Shown: positions 1-8,154 of the stretch, in pieces
Numbering within the stretch: the stretch's first letter is position 1
Layout of the letters: every line of letters starts with the position of its first letter
NCBI GenBank assembly: GCA_021732215.1
Contig: JAKFVL010000009.1
Coordinates: 144,568 to 208,567, forward strand
DNA: 64,000 nt
From: Hyphomicrobiales bacterium
Lineage (GTDB): Bacteria > Pseudomonadota > Alphaproteobacteria > Rhizobiales > Xanthobacteraceae
Direction: 5' to 3'
The notes under the pieces: generated by a model
The model's database searches: none
What the model saw: the letters and a program-made list of their open reading frames with translations, nothing else
Told to the model about the DNA's origin: nothing
Made by a program: the position numbers and the translations under genes

Positions 1-5
1 GTCAT
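1..5 (-). CDS. Start of a divergent gene leaving the window (partial)
   Basis: On the minus strand an ATG at position 5 is preceded, six bases upstream, by a strong Shine-Dalgarno sequence (AGGGAGG, about 12-18). Only the first codon and part of the second lie in the window, so no product can be named. Its position makes 6-187 a divergent promoter region shared with the tandem HxlR regulator, with the repeated motif at 51-94 in between. Confidence 0.45.
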
Positions 6-50
6 GACCGACCTCCCTGAAAAAACCATCGGCTTTCCGCCTTATGTCAG

Positions 51-94
51 TTACATGCATAACTAGACTTAATGACATGCACAACTAGACTGAT
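51..94 (+). promoter_or_regulatory. Two tandem copies of a probable HxlR operator
   Basis: Copy 1 reads ACATGCATAACTAGACT (53-69) followed by TAATGAC; copy 2 reads ACATGCACAACTAGACT (75-91), so the repeat is 22 nt, about two helical turns. A third, slightly diverged copy (TTGCATAAGTAGACT) lies at 8,999-9,013 upstream of the oxidation operon and includes the perfect inverted repeat TACTT-GCAT-AAGTA. HxlR-family regulators such as YodB and HypR are known to bind TACT/AGTA-type inverted repeats. That the tandem HxlR protein encoded immediately downstream binds here is an inference. Confidence 0.6.
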
Positions 95-187
95 ATTTTC
101 TCGAAGTCAACTGCGGCGATGTGTTACACGAGCCCTGTTTTAGGAGCCGCCGATTTTGCGCGGCCGTGCAATAAGATCGGCCTAACA

Positions 188-1225
188 ATGCCCGCCGCAG
201 CGAAAGTTCAGGCAAAACGACCACCAGTCAGATCGGATGCGAAGACTGCAGGACGGACCGGTGCTGTAAGGCGCGAGCGAAACTGCTCGGTAGCGCGAAC
301 CCTCGACATCGTCTCGGATGCGTGGGCTTTCCTGATCATTCGCGAAGCATTCTTCGGAACGCAGACATTCGAGGCTTTCCGTTCAGCTCTCGGAATCCCC
401 CGTGCAACTCTCACCGGCCGCTTGAGAAAGCTCACAGAGCTTGCAATTTTCCGTCAAGTCGCGACCGGTACGTCGCAGCGCAAAGAGTATCGTCTGACCA
501 GGATGGGGTTTGATCTCTACCCAAGTTTCATCGCGCTTATGCAATTCGGCGACCGGTGGCTCAGCGAAGGAAAGCCGCCGCCCCTGACGCTCGTTCACTC
601 AAAGTGCGGCTGCGACAGCCATCCGCTGGTTTCCTGCTCTTCCTGCGGCCAGGGCGTCAAGGCGCGGGATGTGCAGTATCGCGATGGGCCAGGCGCAGGC
701 CGGCATCCCGCAAAAAACAGCCGTAACACCAGGCGGGCATCGGATGGCGGTCGCTTTCAGCTTGGTCGCCCGAGCTCGGTCTCGCGGGCCTTACAGATCA
801 TCGGCGACAAGTGGAGCTTCATGGTCGTCCGCGAAGCCTTTTTTGGCAACCGGCGTTACGACAAGATCCTGACCGCGCTCGAGATCGCTCCGAACATCTT
901 GACCGACAGGCTCTCGCGCCTCGTCGCGAATGGCGTATTTCGCCGGCGCCAATATCAAAACTCACCCGATCGCTACGAATATCTCCTCACCGACATGGGG
1001 ATGGACCTCTACGGTCCATTCATTGCGATGTTGCAATGGGGTGACCGCTGGCTCTCCAAAGGAAAGCCGCCTCTTCTGCTCAAACATCTTTCATGCGGAA
1101 GCGATTTTCGCGCGTCAGTCGTTTGCAATCGATGCAACGAGCCAATTGTCGCCGCCGACATGCAGTACAAGCTGGCTTACGATCCAACGGCGTTTGGCGC
1201 GCTCGGACCGCGATCCATTACTTGA
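188..1225 (+). CDS. Tandem (fused) HxlR-family transcriptional regulator
   Basis: The protein contains two complete HxlR winged-helix domains in one chain (about residues 33-165 and 190-327 from the ATG at 188), whereas the family is normally one domain of 110-150 aa acting as a dimer. Both halves share the pattern 'FMxVREAFFGxRxxxxxxxALxI..L..RL..L', a 'GDRWLS.GKPP' segment, and a Cys-rich tail (CGC...CSSC in the first, SCG...CNRC in the second) that could bind metal. The first half keeps the N-terminal Cys (NCSVARTL) that senses redox state in some HxlR proteins; the second has Ser there (SSVSRAL). An in-frame ATG at 119 would add 23 residues unlike the family, so 188 is preferred, although neither start has a strong RBS. 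It probably regulates itself and the operon starting at 8,931. Confidence 0.85.
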   Translation: MPAAAKVQAKRPPVRSDAKTAGRTGAVRRERNCSVARTLDIVSDAWAFLIIREAFFGTQTFEAFRSALGIPRATLTGRLRKLTELAIFRQVATGTSQRKEYRLTRMGFDLYPSFIALMQFGDRWLSEGKPPPLTLVHSKCGCDSHPLVSCSSCGQGVKARDVQYRDGPGAGRHPAKNSRNTRRASDGGRFQLGRPSSVSRALQIIGDKWSFMVVREAFFGNRRYDKILTALEIAPNILTDRLSRLVANGVFRRRQYQNSPDRYEYLLTDMGMDLYGPFIAMLQWGDRWLSKGKPPLLLKHLSCGSDFRASVVCNRCNEPIVAADMQYKLAYDPTAFGALGPRSIT

Positions 1226-1228
1226 GGC

Positions 1229-1271
1229 ATGATCCCGAAAATTGGACTTCCGGTTTTCGGAACAGGATCAT
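1229..1271. repeat. REP-like palindromic element, possible bidirectional terminator
   Basis: ATGATCC-CGAAAA (1229-1241) pairs with TTTTCG (1254-1259) and GGATCAT (1265-1271), giving a two-part hairpin with a small bulge. It sits between the convergent ends of the HxlR gene (1225) and the acyl-CoA ligase gene (1310). Its layout resembles the short dispersed palindromes built on ATGATC/GATCAT and GAAAA/TTTTC that are common in Bradyrhizobium and Rhodopseudomonas genomes. A role in terminating both transcripts is an inference. Confidence 0.55.
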
Positions 1272-1309
1272 TCTCATTCACAGCGGCAAATTGCTGTAAC
1301 GAAGCCAGA

Positions 1310-2851
1310 TCAAGCCTTGGAATTCAGCGCTTCAACCAGTTTGAAGCGCATGATCTTTCCAGAGCCCGTGCAGGGAATCTCCGGAACCACATGCGTGGAT
1401 TCTGGAATTTTGTAGGCCGACAGATGCGCCCGGCAGTGATCCATGAGCGAACTCACGTCCAATTCGTGCTGAGCCACGACAAAAAGGCCGGGCACTTCGC
1501 CGAGCGTCGCATGTTTGAGCCCAACCACCGCACAATCCTTGACATGCGGATGCCTGATCACAACCTCCTCGATCTCGGCGGGTGCGATATTCTGACCGCC
1601 GCGAATGATCAGCTCCTTGATCCGGCCGGTGATCGTCAAGTAGCCGCAAGCATCGGACTTCGCGAGGTCACCTGTGTGATACCATCCCTTGCGGAGTGCA
1701 GCGGCTGTCTCTGCGGGCTTGTTGTGATATCCCTTCATCAGATTTGGTCCGCGCACGATCAACTCGCCTTCCCCGCCGAGCAAAACGTCTTCCAGAGAAG
1801 ATGGATCGACGATGCGAACGGCCAGTCCGGGCACCGGCAGCCCGCATGAGCCTATCGGCCGCCCGCCGTGAAGCCAGTTCATGGTCACCATCGTCGACGT
1901 CTCGGTGATGCCGTAGCCATCGAGCAGCGGCGTCTTGAAATGCTCCTCGAAGCTGCGATTGAGCGTAGCCGGCATAATCGCGCCGGCGGAAATGCACAGA
2001 CGCAAATTTCCAAGCTGTCTGATGCCGCTCTCCTGAGCACGATGTAAAAGGTAATGGAACATCGTCGGCACGCCGGGCAGCACGGTGTATTTTCCACTCT
2101 GCATGAGATCCAGCGCAGTCTGCGGCGAGAACTTCTCCATAATGTGTTCGCTCGCGCCGACAGTCAGGACGCAGAGGACGGAAAGGTTCAAGCCGTAAGA
2201 ATGGAATAGCGGCAACGGCGAAAGAACCACGTCCTTCGCGCTCAGCTCGCAGATCGGGGCCCAGCATGAGGCCGTAATCCACAGCATTCCGCGAAGCGAC
2301 AGCAACACGCCCTTTGCGCGACCTGTCGTCCCGGAGGTGTAGATGATGAAGGACGTGCGATCGATATCGTCGGAATCCAGTGGCTTTGCCTCGATCGTTG
2401 TTGCCAATGCAGCCATCGACGACCCGGTCCGCTGGGCATCCGGTCCGGCATAGATTTCTCTGGGCGAAATTCCGGTATCGCGACAGACCTTCGTAATCAA
2501 ATCCTTTCTCGCCGCAGTGGTGACGACCGTCCCGCAATCTGCATCGGTCAATCGATAGCTGACCTCGCCTTCCGCCGCGTCGAAGCTGATGGGCACGATC
2601 ACGGCGCCGGCGCGCAAGCCAGCAAGACACGCCTCGATCCAGTCCACGCCGTTGGGTAGATAGAGCGCGATCCGGTCGCCCTCACGTATCCCGGCTTTCG
2701 TCAGATTTGCGGCGATCGACGCCGTGCTCCTCGCCAGCTGCCCGTAGGTGATCGAGCGCGACGAATCCCAGTACGCGACCTTTTCCGGCCGCTCTTCGGC
2801 ATGCCGGGCAAGAAGTCTTCCGATCGGCGCGATCAGGTCGACGTGCATCAT
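1310..2851 (-). CDS. AMP-forming acyl-CoA synthetase (acid-CoA ligase)
   Basis: This 513-residue member of the ANL superfamily activates a carboxylic acid to its CoA thioester via an acyl-adenylate. The P-loop YTSGTTGRAKG lies at residues 171-181, followed by the GYGITET motif, the YHTGDLA motif and the C-terminal GSGK with the catalytic Lys near residue 499. The start is an ATGATG pair with AGGGAG just upstream. It is the last gene of the seven-gene minus-strand operon, 13 nt after the SDR gene. The acid it activates cannot be read from the sequence; with a molybdenum hydroxylase and a crotonase in the operon, an aromatic, heteroaromatic or alicyclic acid is plausible. Confidence 0.88.
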   Translation of the reverse strand: MMHVDLIAPIGRLLARHAEERPEKVAYWDSSRSITYGQLARSTASIAANLTKAGIREGDRIALYLPNGVDWIEACLAGLRAGAVIVPISFDAAEGEVSYRLTDADCGTVVTTAARKDLITKVCRDTGISPREIYAGPDAQRTGSSMAALATTIEAKPLDSDDIDRTSFIIYTSGTTGRAKGVLLSLRGMLWITASCWAPICELSAKDVVLSPLPLFHSYGLNLSVLCVLTVGASEHIMEKFSPQTALDLMQSGKYTVLPGVPTMFHYLLHRAQESGIRQLGNLRLCISAGAIMPATLNRSFEEHFKTPLLDGYGITETSTMVTMNWLHGGRPIGSCGLPVPGLAVRIVDPSSLEDVLLGGEGELIVRGPNLMKGYHNKPAETAAALRKGWYHTGDLAKSDACGYLTITGRIKELIIRGGQNIAPAEIEEVVIRHPHVKDCAVVGLKHATLGEVPGLFVVAQHELDVSSLMDHCRAHLSAYKIPESTHVVPEIPCTGSGKIMRFKLVEALNSKA

Positions 2852-2864
2852 CGCCCCATTCTCC

Positions 2865-3614
2865 CTAAATCATGCTGAAGCCGCCGCTTATGCTGATGGT
2901 TTGTCCGGTGATCCACCCGCCTGCGTCTGACGCAAGCAGTGCGACCATCGGCGCGATATCGGACGGCAGGCCGAGCCGTCGGATTGCGTAGGCTTTGACG
3001 AGCTTCTCGCGATTTGCCTCGACCCAGGTCTTGTCGTGCTCGGTCTCGATCAAACCGAGAGAGATCGAATTGGCCGTCACGCCCGAACGCCCCCATTCCC
3101 GCGCGAGAGATTTCATCAGGGCAATGGTGCCCGCGCGGGAGGCTGCGGCAAGCGCGAGTCCGGATTCACCGACGCGCGACGAATCTCCCATGATCGAGAT
3201 GATGCGGCCGCGGCCGGAAGCCTCAAGCAACGGACCGGCGCTGTGGCAACAATTGAGCGCGCCGTAGAGGCACGTATCGATCTGCGTCTTCCAGTCGTCG
3301 GGCGTGGATTCAGCGAAGCGTTTCCGGAACACCAGACCGGCATTGTTGACGAGAATATCGAGCTTGCCGAAGTCGCTCTTGACATCCGCCACAAGCTGCC
3401 TGACGACGCCAGCGTCGGCGATATCGGCCTGGAAGGCCTTGGCCTTGCCGCCGGCCTTTTGAATGTCGGCGACCACGGCCTCTGCCGCACCTTTCGAGTT
3501 GTGATAGTTGACCGCGATTGTCGCGCCCGCGGCCGCCAGCGTTTTCGAGATCGCCGCGCCGACATCGCGACCGCCACCCGTAACGAGCGCAACGCGCCCC
3601 TGAAGATCGATCAT
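2865..3614 (-). CDS. SDR-family protein with missing catalytic Tyr and Lys
   Basis: This is a 249-residue Rossmann protein with a glycine-rich nucleotide motif (TGGGRDVG, residues 12-19) and the structural NNAG (90-93). Where classical SDRs have YxxxK the sequence reads AAASR, so Tyr is Ala156 and Lys is Arg160. I checked this codon by codon; the surrounding residues are intact, so it is not a frameshift. Its ATG overlaps the TGA of the upstream coxL-like gene by 4 nt, which suggests translational coupling. It may be a binding or scaffold protein, or catalyse a reaction that does not need the usual proton relay. Compare the SDR at 14,943, which keeps YNGSK. Confidence 0.85.
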   Translation of the reverse strand: MIDLQGRVALVTGGGRDVGAAISKTLAAAGATIAVNYHNSKGAAEAVVADIQKAGGKAKAFQADIADAGVVRQLVADVKSDFGKLDILVNNAGLVFRKRFAESTPDDWKTQIDTCLYGALNCCHSAGPLLEASGRGRIISIMGDSSRVGESGLALAAASRAGTIALMKSLAREWGRSGVTANSISLGLIETEHDKTWVEANREKLVKAYAIRRLGLPSDIAPMVALLASDAGGWITGQTISISGGFSMI

Positions 3615-6010
3615 CGGGATTTTTCCTCTGCTTTCGATTTGGATTGCTTGATCAGCTGAAAAATGCGTTCCGGCGTCATCGGGAGAATCGAGACATCGGC
3701 GCCGAACGGCGACAGGGCATCGGCGATCGCATTTGCGATGGCCGCAGGCGCGCCTATGGCGCCGCCTTCGCCCATGCCGCGAAAGCCACCGGCCACCGCG
3801 GACTGGCTCTCGACGTGCACCACGTCCATATTCGGCACTTCAAGCGCCGACGGGATCACGTAATCGACAAGACTTGCAGTCAGAAGCTGAGCGTCGTCAT
3901 CGTAGACCAGTTCTTCGAACAGGGCCGCACCGATTCCCTGCGCAACTCCGCCGTGGACCTGCCCGTCTACGATCATGGGGTTGATGATCTGGCCGCAATC
4001 TTCGGCAACCACGTACTTCAGGATATGCACGAAGCAGGTCACCGGATCGATCTCGACCACCGCAATGTGCGTGGCAGCCGCGGTCGTCCCGTTGATCGGG
4101 TCGTAGGTATAGCTCGCGGTCAATTCTTCGCGCGCATCGACCGGCAACGTCCTCGTGTCGGAATAGACAGCTTTCGCGATCTGCTTGAACGTCACGAAGC
4201 GATCGGTGCCGGACACCATTGCCTTTCCGCCGGACACCTCGATGTCATCATTGTTGGCTTCCAGCAAATGTGAAGCGACGCGCTTGATCTTGTTTTGGAG
4301 AAGCGCAGAGGCGTGCTTGGCCGCGCCCCCGCCAAGGACCGCACTCCGGCTCGCGTAGGTGCCGGTCGACATCGGCACCGCATCGCTATCGCCCTGGACA
4401 ACGCGGATGTCATCGAAACTTGCGCCGAGGTCGTCGGCGATGATCTGCGCCAGCGTCGTCTCAAGCCCCTGGCCGTGGGAGGCCACGCCGAACGCCGCTG
4501 TGATTGCGCCGGTCGAATCGATGGAAATCTTCGCCGTCTCCGAACCGGTATTAATCGGCATTCCCGGAGCGGCGGGTATACGCGATCCGATACCGGTCAG
4601 TTCGGCGTAGGACGCAATGCCGATTCCGAACAGCTTCCCCTGCTTGCGCGCCTCGGTCTGCTGGGCGCGAAGCCGATCATACGCGGCAGTTTGTCCCGCT
4701 GCTTCGAGGCACTCGATGAACCCGGTCTTGTCCCAGATGATTCCGGATGCGATCCGATACGGAAATTCGTTCGGGCGAACCAGATTGCGGCGCCGGATTT
4801 CCAAGGGGTCAAGTCCGAGCGCCTTGGCGCCGAGATCCATCAGTCGTTCGGTAACGAACGTCGAGATCGGCCGCCCGACGCCGCGGTAAGGTCCGGTCGG
4901 CGGTTTGCAGGTGGCAACGCCCCGAACGGCGCCGCGATAGGACCCGATCTTGTAGGGGCCCGGGAGGAAGCTGACGACCTGCACCGGCTCCAGACCGCAG
5001 GTCCACGGATAGATCGAGTATGCGCCGATGTCCCCGATCACATCCGCTTTCAACGCGATGGCAACACCATTCGAATCGAATCCCATTTCGGCGTCCACGA
5101 TTTCCGCGAATGCCTGACTGCTGCTGCTGACGTCCTCGAGACGATCGGCCGTCCATTTGAGCGATCTGCCGAGTTTGCGCGCCGCGATGCACATCAGCAT
5201 TTCCTCGGGATACAGGGAACCCTTGGACCCGAAGCTCCCGCCAACGTCAGGCGCCACGACACGCATCCGGTTGCCAGGGATGCCAAGCGACTCGGATAGC
5301 GCATCGCGGACGATTCCCGGGATGTTCGAGGATGTGTAGAGCGTCAATGCACTGCGTCTTGCGTCGTATTCAGCGGTATAGCTACGCGGCTCCATTGCGA
5401 GCGGCGCCTTGCGGGTCATCTCGAACCGGCCACTGACCCGGACAGCGGCTGCGCTCAAATCCGCATCGACATCGCTTTTCTTGAACTCGCGTGCGATGAG
5501 AACGTTGGTGCCAGCTTCCTCGTGGAGCAGCGGAGCATCGCTTGCGACGGCCGCTCCTGCGCGAGAAATCGCGCCGAGCGGTTCGTAGTCGATCTCGATC
5601 AGCTCGACCGCGTCTTCCGCGAGGTAGCGCGAGGTCGCAATGACGGCCACGACCGCCTCTCCGACGTAGCGCACCTTGCCGGAGGCGAGCGGCATGATCG
5701 GCGTGGCATAATAGCTCGACATCCGCGAGAACGGGATCACCGGCTTGAAATCGCCAGCGATGCTGTCAGCGGTCAAAACCGCGACAACTCCGGGTGTCGC
5801 AGACGCTGCTGTAGTATCGATGCGAATGATTTTTGCGTGCGGCTGTTCGCTTCGGCGAAAGGCAACGTGAAGCGCGCGGTCCGGCTTGCGATCGGCGGTG
5901 TATTCGCCGCGCCCTGTGAGCAGTCGCGGATCTTCCGTGCGCTTGATCGGCGCGCCGACGTGACGGGGCCGCAGCACGTCTGCCGGCTGTGCAAGGCGAT
6001 CGCTACTCAT
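3611..6010 (-). CDS. CoxL-like molybdopterin-binding large subunit (xanthine dehydrogenase family)
   Basis: This is the large catalytic subunit (799 aa from the ATG at 6010) of a molybdenum hydroxylase that would work with the CoxS- and CoxM-like subunits of the same operon. The N-terminal hammerhead region (RRTEDP-like 'KRTEDPRLLTGRGEY') and the Mo-binding domain are present. The C-terminal GEGG contains the conserved active-site Glu (Glu748). The active-site loop reads PYRGVGRP rather than the VAYRCSFR of genuine form-I CO dehydrogenase, so CO is an unlikely substrate; a C-H hydroxylation of a heteroaromatic or an aldehyde is more likely. The longer reading frame to 6106 lies entirely inside the MBL gene, so the ATG that overlaps that gene's stop by 8 nt is chosen. 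Confidence 0.87.
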   Translation of the reverse strand: MSSDRLAQPADVLRPRHVGAPIKRTEDPRLLTGRGEYTADRKPDRALHVAFRRSEQPHAKIIRIDTTAASATPGVVAVLTADSIAGDFKPVIPFSRMSSYYATPIMPLASGKVRYVGEAVVAVIATSRYLAEDAVELIEIDYEPLGAISRAGAAVASDAPLLHEEAGTNVLIAREFKKSDVDADLSAAAVRVSGRFEMTRKAPLAMEPRSYTAEYDARRSALTLYTSSNIPGIVRDALSESLGIPGNRMRVVAPDVGGSFGSKGSLYPEEMLMCIAARKLGRSLKWTADRLEDVSSSSQAFAEIVDAEMGFDSNGVAIALKADVIGDIGAYSIYPWTCGLEPVQVVSFLPGPYKIGSYRGAVRGVATCKPPTGPYRGVGRPISTFVTERLMDLGAKALGLDPLEIRRRNLVRPNEFPYRIASGIIWDKTGFIECLEAAGQTAAYDRLRAQQTEARKQGKLFGIGIASYAELTGIGSRIPAAPGMPINTGSETAKISIDSTGAITAAFGVASHGQGLETTLAQIIADDLGASFDDIRVVQGDSDAVPMSTGTYASRSAVLGGGAAKHASALLQNKIKRVASHLLEANNDDIEVSGGKAMVSGTDRFVTFKQIAKAVYSDTRTLPVDAREELTASYTYDPINGTTAAATHIAVVEIDPVTCFVHILKYVVAEDCGQIINPMIVDGQVHGGVAQGIGAALFEELVYDDDAQLLTASLVDYVIPSALEVPNMDVVHVESQSAVAGGFRGMGEGGAIGAPAAIANAIADALSPFGADVSILPMTPERIFQLIKQSKSKAEEKSR

Positions 6011-6764
6011 AACCCTCGCGTCCTTTGCGCAGCGTCCGCCATTGCCCGTCGTCGTGACCGCAGATGACTGTGGCTCCCGACTTCTCGATACGCCGCACCT
6101 CGCCATAGGACTTCAAAAGCGCGTCCGCATTCCAGGTGTTACGTGGCGCTTGGTCGTCGTCGAGATGCTTCCGCAAACTGATGGCGTCGGACGCAAGCAG
6201 GAATTGCCCGTCGCGATCGAGGTTGACGAGCGCGCCGAGCGTACCCGGTGTATGGCCCGGCAATGGCACGAGAACGACCTTGCCGTCGCCGAACAAATCT
6301 CGTTCTCCGGCAACGGTTTCGATCGTTTGCCCGACATCCCAATCGTTGCGCAGATAGCCGGCAGCTTCCGCACCCGGCGCGGAAGCGGCCGCCAGCTCTT
6401 TTTCGTGCGCGAGAATGGTCGCCCTCTTGAAAAACTGGTTACAGCCGCAGTGATCCGGATGAAAATGCGAGTTCACGACAATGTCGATATCGCCCGGCTC
6501 CAACCCGACACATGCAAGGCTCGGTAGGAGCATTTCGTCCGCGCTCATGAGAGGCTTCATCACTTTCGCGAGCGGGCCCCAACGCTCCTCTGCATTTTCC
6601 ACGACTGATGGATGGCAGCCGGTATCGAACAACACGTTGCCTTGCTTGTGCCTGATCAGAGCGCTGCTGACCGGAAGATCGATCGTCTCGCTACGATCTG
6701 CGTCCGGGATGTAGATGCTCTTTTTCATCCGGACGCGGCCGGCGGAAAGAAAATTCAGCTTCAT
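6003..6764 (-). CDS. MBL-fold metallohydrolase, AHL-lactonase-like
   Basis: This 253-residue metallo-beta-lactamase-fold hydrolase keeps all expected metal ligands: H100, H102, D104 and H105 in NSHFHPDH, H171 (GHTPG), D193 (ASDA) and H237 (CGHDDG). The early FDTGCHP segment and overall length resemble the N-acyl-homoserine-lactone lactonase (AiiA/AttM-like) branch, so a lactone or ester is a reasonable substrate class. It sits between the genes for the large and small molybdenum hydroxylase subunits, overlapping both (ATGA with coxS, 8 nt with coxL), which implies coupled expression. It may open a cyclic product made by the hydroxylase; that is an inference. The start at 6764 is where similarity to the fold begins. 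Confidence 0.85.
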   Translation of the reverse strand: MKLNFLSAGRVRMKKSIYIPDADRSETIDLPVSSALIRHKQGNVLFDTGCHPSVVENAEERWGPLAKVMKPLMSADEMLLPSLACVGLEPGDIDIVVNSHFHPDHCGCNQFFKRATILAHEKELAAASAPGAEAAGYLRNDWDVGQTIETVAGERDLFGDGKVVLVPLPGHTPGTLGALVNLDRDGQFLLASDAISLRKHLDDDQAPRNTWNADALLKSYGEVRRIEKSGATVICGHDDGQWRTLRKGREGYE

Positions 6765-7243
6765 TGCGTCTGCTCCCGGCGAATTGCCGCGGCACTGCGG
6801 ATCGCGGCGACGATATTTTGATACCCTGTGCAGCGGCAGAGGTTGCCGGACAACCCTTCCCTGATCTCCTCGTCGGTCGCGAACGGATATTTGCGGAGCA
6901 AATCCTCGCCGGTCATCAGCATACCGGGCGTGCAGAATCCGCACTGGAGCCCGTGATGCTCGCGGAACTGAGTCTGCAACACGTTGAGCGTTTCAGGTGT
7001 TCCCAGCCCTTCGACCGTCGTGATCTCGCAGCCGTTAGCTTGTACCGCGAGCGTGAGGCAGGACCGCACGCTGTCGCCGTTCAACAGCACGGTGCAGGCC
7101 CCGCACACGCCGTGCTCGCAGCCGACATGAGTGCCGGTCAACCCGAGCGCGTCGCGCAAAAAATCAGACAGCAGCAAACGGGGCTCGAGATCAGCGACCT
7201 CGCGTCTCGTTCCGTTCACGATGACTGACACCTTCACGGCCAT
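6761..7243 (-). CDS. CoxS-like [2Fe-2S] small subunit of molybdenum hydroxylase
   Basis: The 160-residue iron-sulfur subunit carries electrons from the molybdenum site to FAD. The plant-type cluster ligands are Cys42, Cys47, Cys50 and Cys62 (GCEHGVCGAC...C). The second cluster is held by Cys101, Cys104, Cys136 and Cys138 (CGFC and CRC). All eight are present, so the subunit looks functional. It follows the coxM-like gene by 7 nt and its stop overlaps the MBL gene start. Confidence 0.92.
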   Translation of the reverse strand: MAVKVSVIVNGTRREVADLEPRLLLSDFLRDALGLTGTHVGCEHGVCGACTVLLNGDSVRSCLTLAVQANGCEITTVEGLGTPETLNVLQTQFREHHGLQCGFCTPGMLMTGEDLLRKYPFATDEEIREGLSGNLCRCTGYQNIVAAIRSAAAIRREQTQ

Positions 7244-7250
7244 GCCGGAT

Positions 7251-8111
7251 CTATCCCTTCATCGCCAGCGCGGTGGTCATGGCGCGTTTGGCCAATCCGG
7301 CGAGAAGATGCTTTCGATACTCTCCAGAGGCGTGCAGATCGCTGTTTGGCGTCACGCTTGAAGCCACCCATTCCGCGAAGCGGTCAGATATCCGGCCATC
7401 GATGCCGCTCTCAACAAGTCTTTTCTCGACGTCACCGAGCCGCAGCGGTGTATCGGCAACACCCATCACGGCCACCCGGGCATCCTCGATGCCGGATGCA
7501 CCACGACGGATCGACAGTGCGACGCTTGCGAGCGCAAAATCACCGAAGCGCTTGGCTGCTTCTTCAAAAGCCCAGCCATCGTGCCTGAGGATCGGAAATT
7601 CGATCTCGGCCACGATGTCTTCGGGCTCCAGACAGTTCGTCAAAGCATCGACGAAAAAATCTTTCGCTGCGATCGTGCGGCGTCCGCCCGGTCCTTGCAC
7701 AGCGAGGCGCGCGTCGTAAAACATCGCCAGCATCGGCAATTCGGCCGCGGGGTCCGCATGGGACAAACTGCCACCGATCGTCCCCCGATTCCGGATCGCC
7801 AGATGCGCCACGTGGCGCATCGCCGCTGACATGACAGGCAAGTCGGAAGCGATCAGCGGCGAATGCTCGATGTCGCGATGGCGGGTCAGCGCCCCGATCG
7901 CCACATGGTCGCCGCGCTTTTCGATGAACGACAACTCCTTGATGCCATTCAAATCGACAAGGACGGCGGGCCGCGTCATCCGGAAGTTCAGCAACGGCAG
8001 CAGACTCTGGCCGCCGGCGAGGAGCTTCCCTTCGCCATTGGCTGCGGCGAGTGCCTCCACAGCGGCGTCCAGCGTTGCAGGCGCGACGTAGTCGAATCCG
8101 GCCGGCTTCAC
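7251..8111 (-). CDS. CoxM-like FAD-binding medium subunit of molybdenum hydroxylase
   Basis: This 286-residue flavoprotein subunit has the two FAD-binding signatures of the CoxM family: AGGQS at residues 32-36 and TIGGS at 111-115. It would take electrons from the CoxS-like subunit and pass them to an acceptor that is not encoded here. The subunit order along the operon is M, S, (MBL), L, which is the usual coxMSL order with one foreign gene inserted. Confidence 0.92.
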   Translation of the reverse strand: MKPAGFDYVAPATLDAAVEALAAANGEGKLLAGGQSLLPLLNFRMTRPAVLVDLNGIKELSFIEKRGDHVAIGALTRHRDIEHSPLIASDLPVMSAAMRHVAHLAIRNRGTIGGSLSHADPAAELPMLAMFYDARLAVQGPGGRRTIAAKDFFVDALTNCLEPEDIVAEIEFPILRHDGWAFEEAAKRFGDFALASVALSIRRGASGIEDARVAVMGVADTPLRLGDVEKRLVESGIDGRISDRFAEWVASSVTPNSDLHASGEYRKHLLAGLAKRAMTTALAMKG

Positions 8112-8154
8112 GAGTGTCGTCCTTGAGGGTGCATGATCACTCGCTTTGCCATTC

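Noticed and set aside
1229..1849. 206-codon plus-strand frame over the end of the acyl-CoA ligase gene
   Set aside because: Antisense to conserved ligase motifs and begins in the palindromic element; no RBS.
4295..5299. 334-codon open frame on the plus strand
   Set aside because: Lies entirely antisense to the coxL-like gene; composition is that of a high-GC shadow frame with many Arg and no family resemblance.
3611..6010. Genuine CO dehydrogenase (coxL)
   Set aside because: The active-site loop is PYRGVGRP, not VAYRCSFR, and the operon contains CoA-ligase and crotonase genes instead of cox accessory genes.
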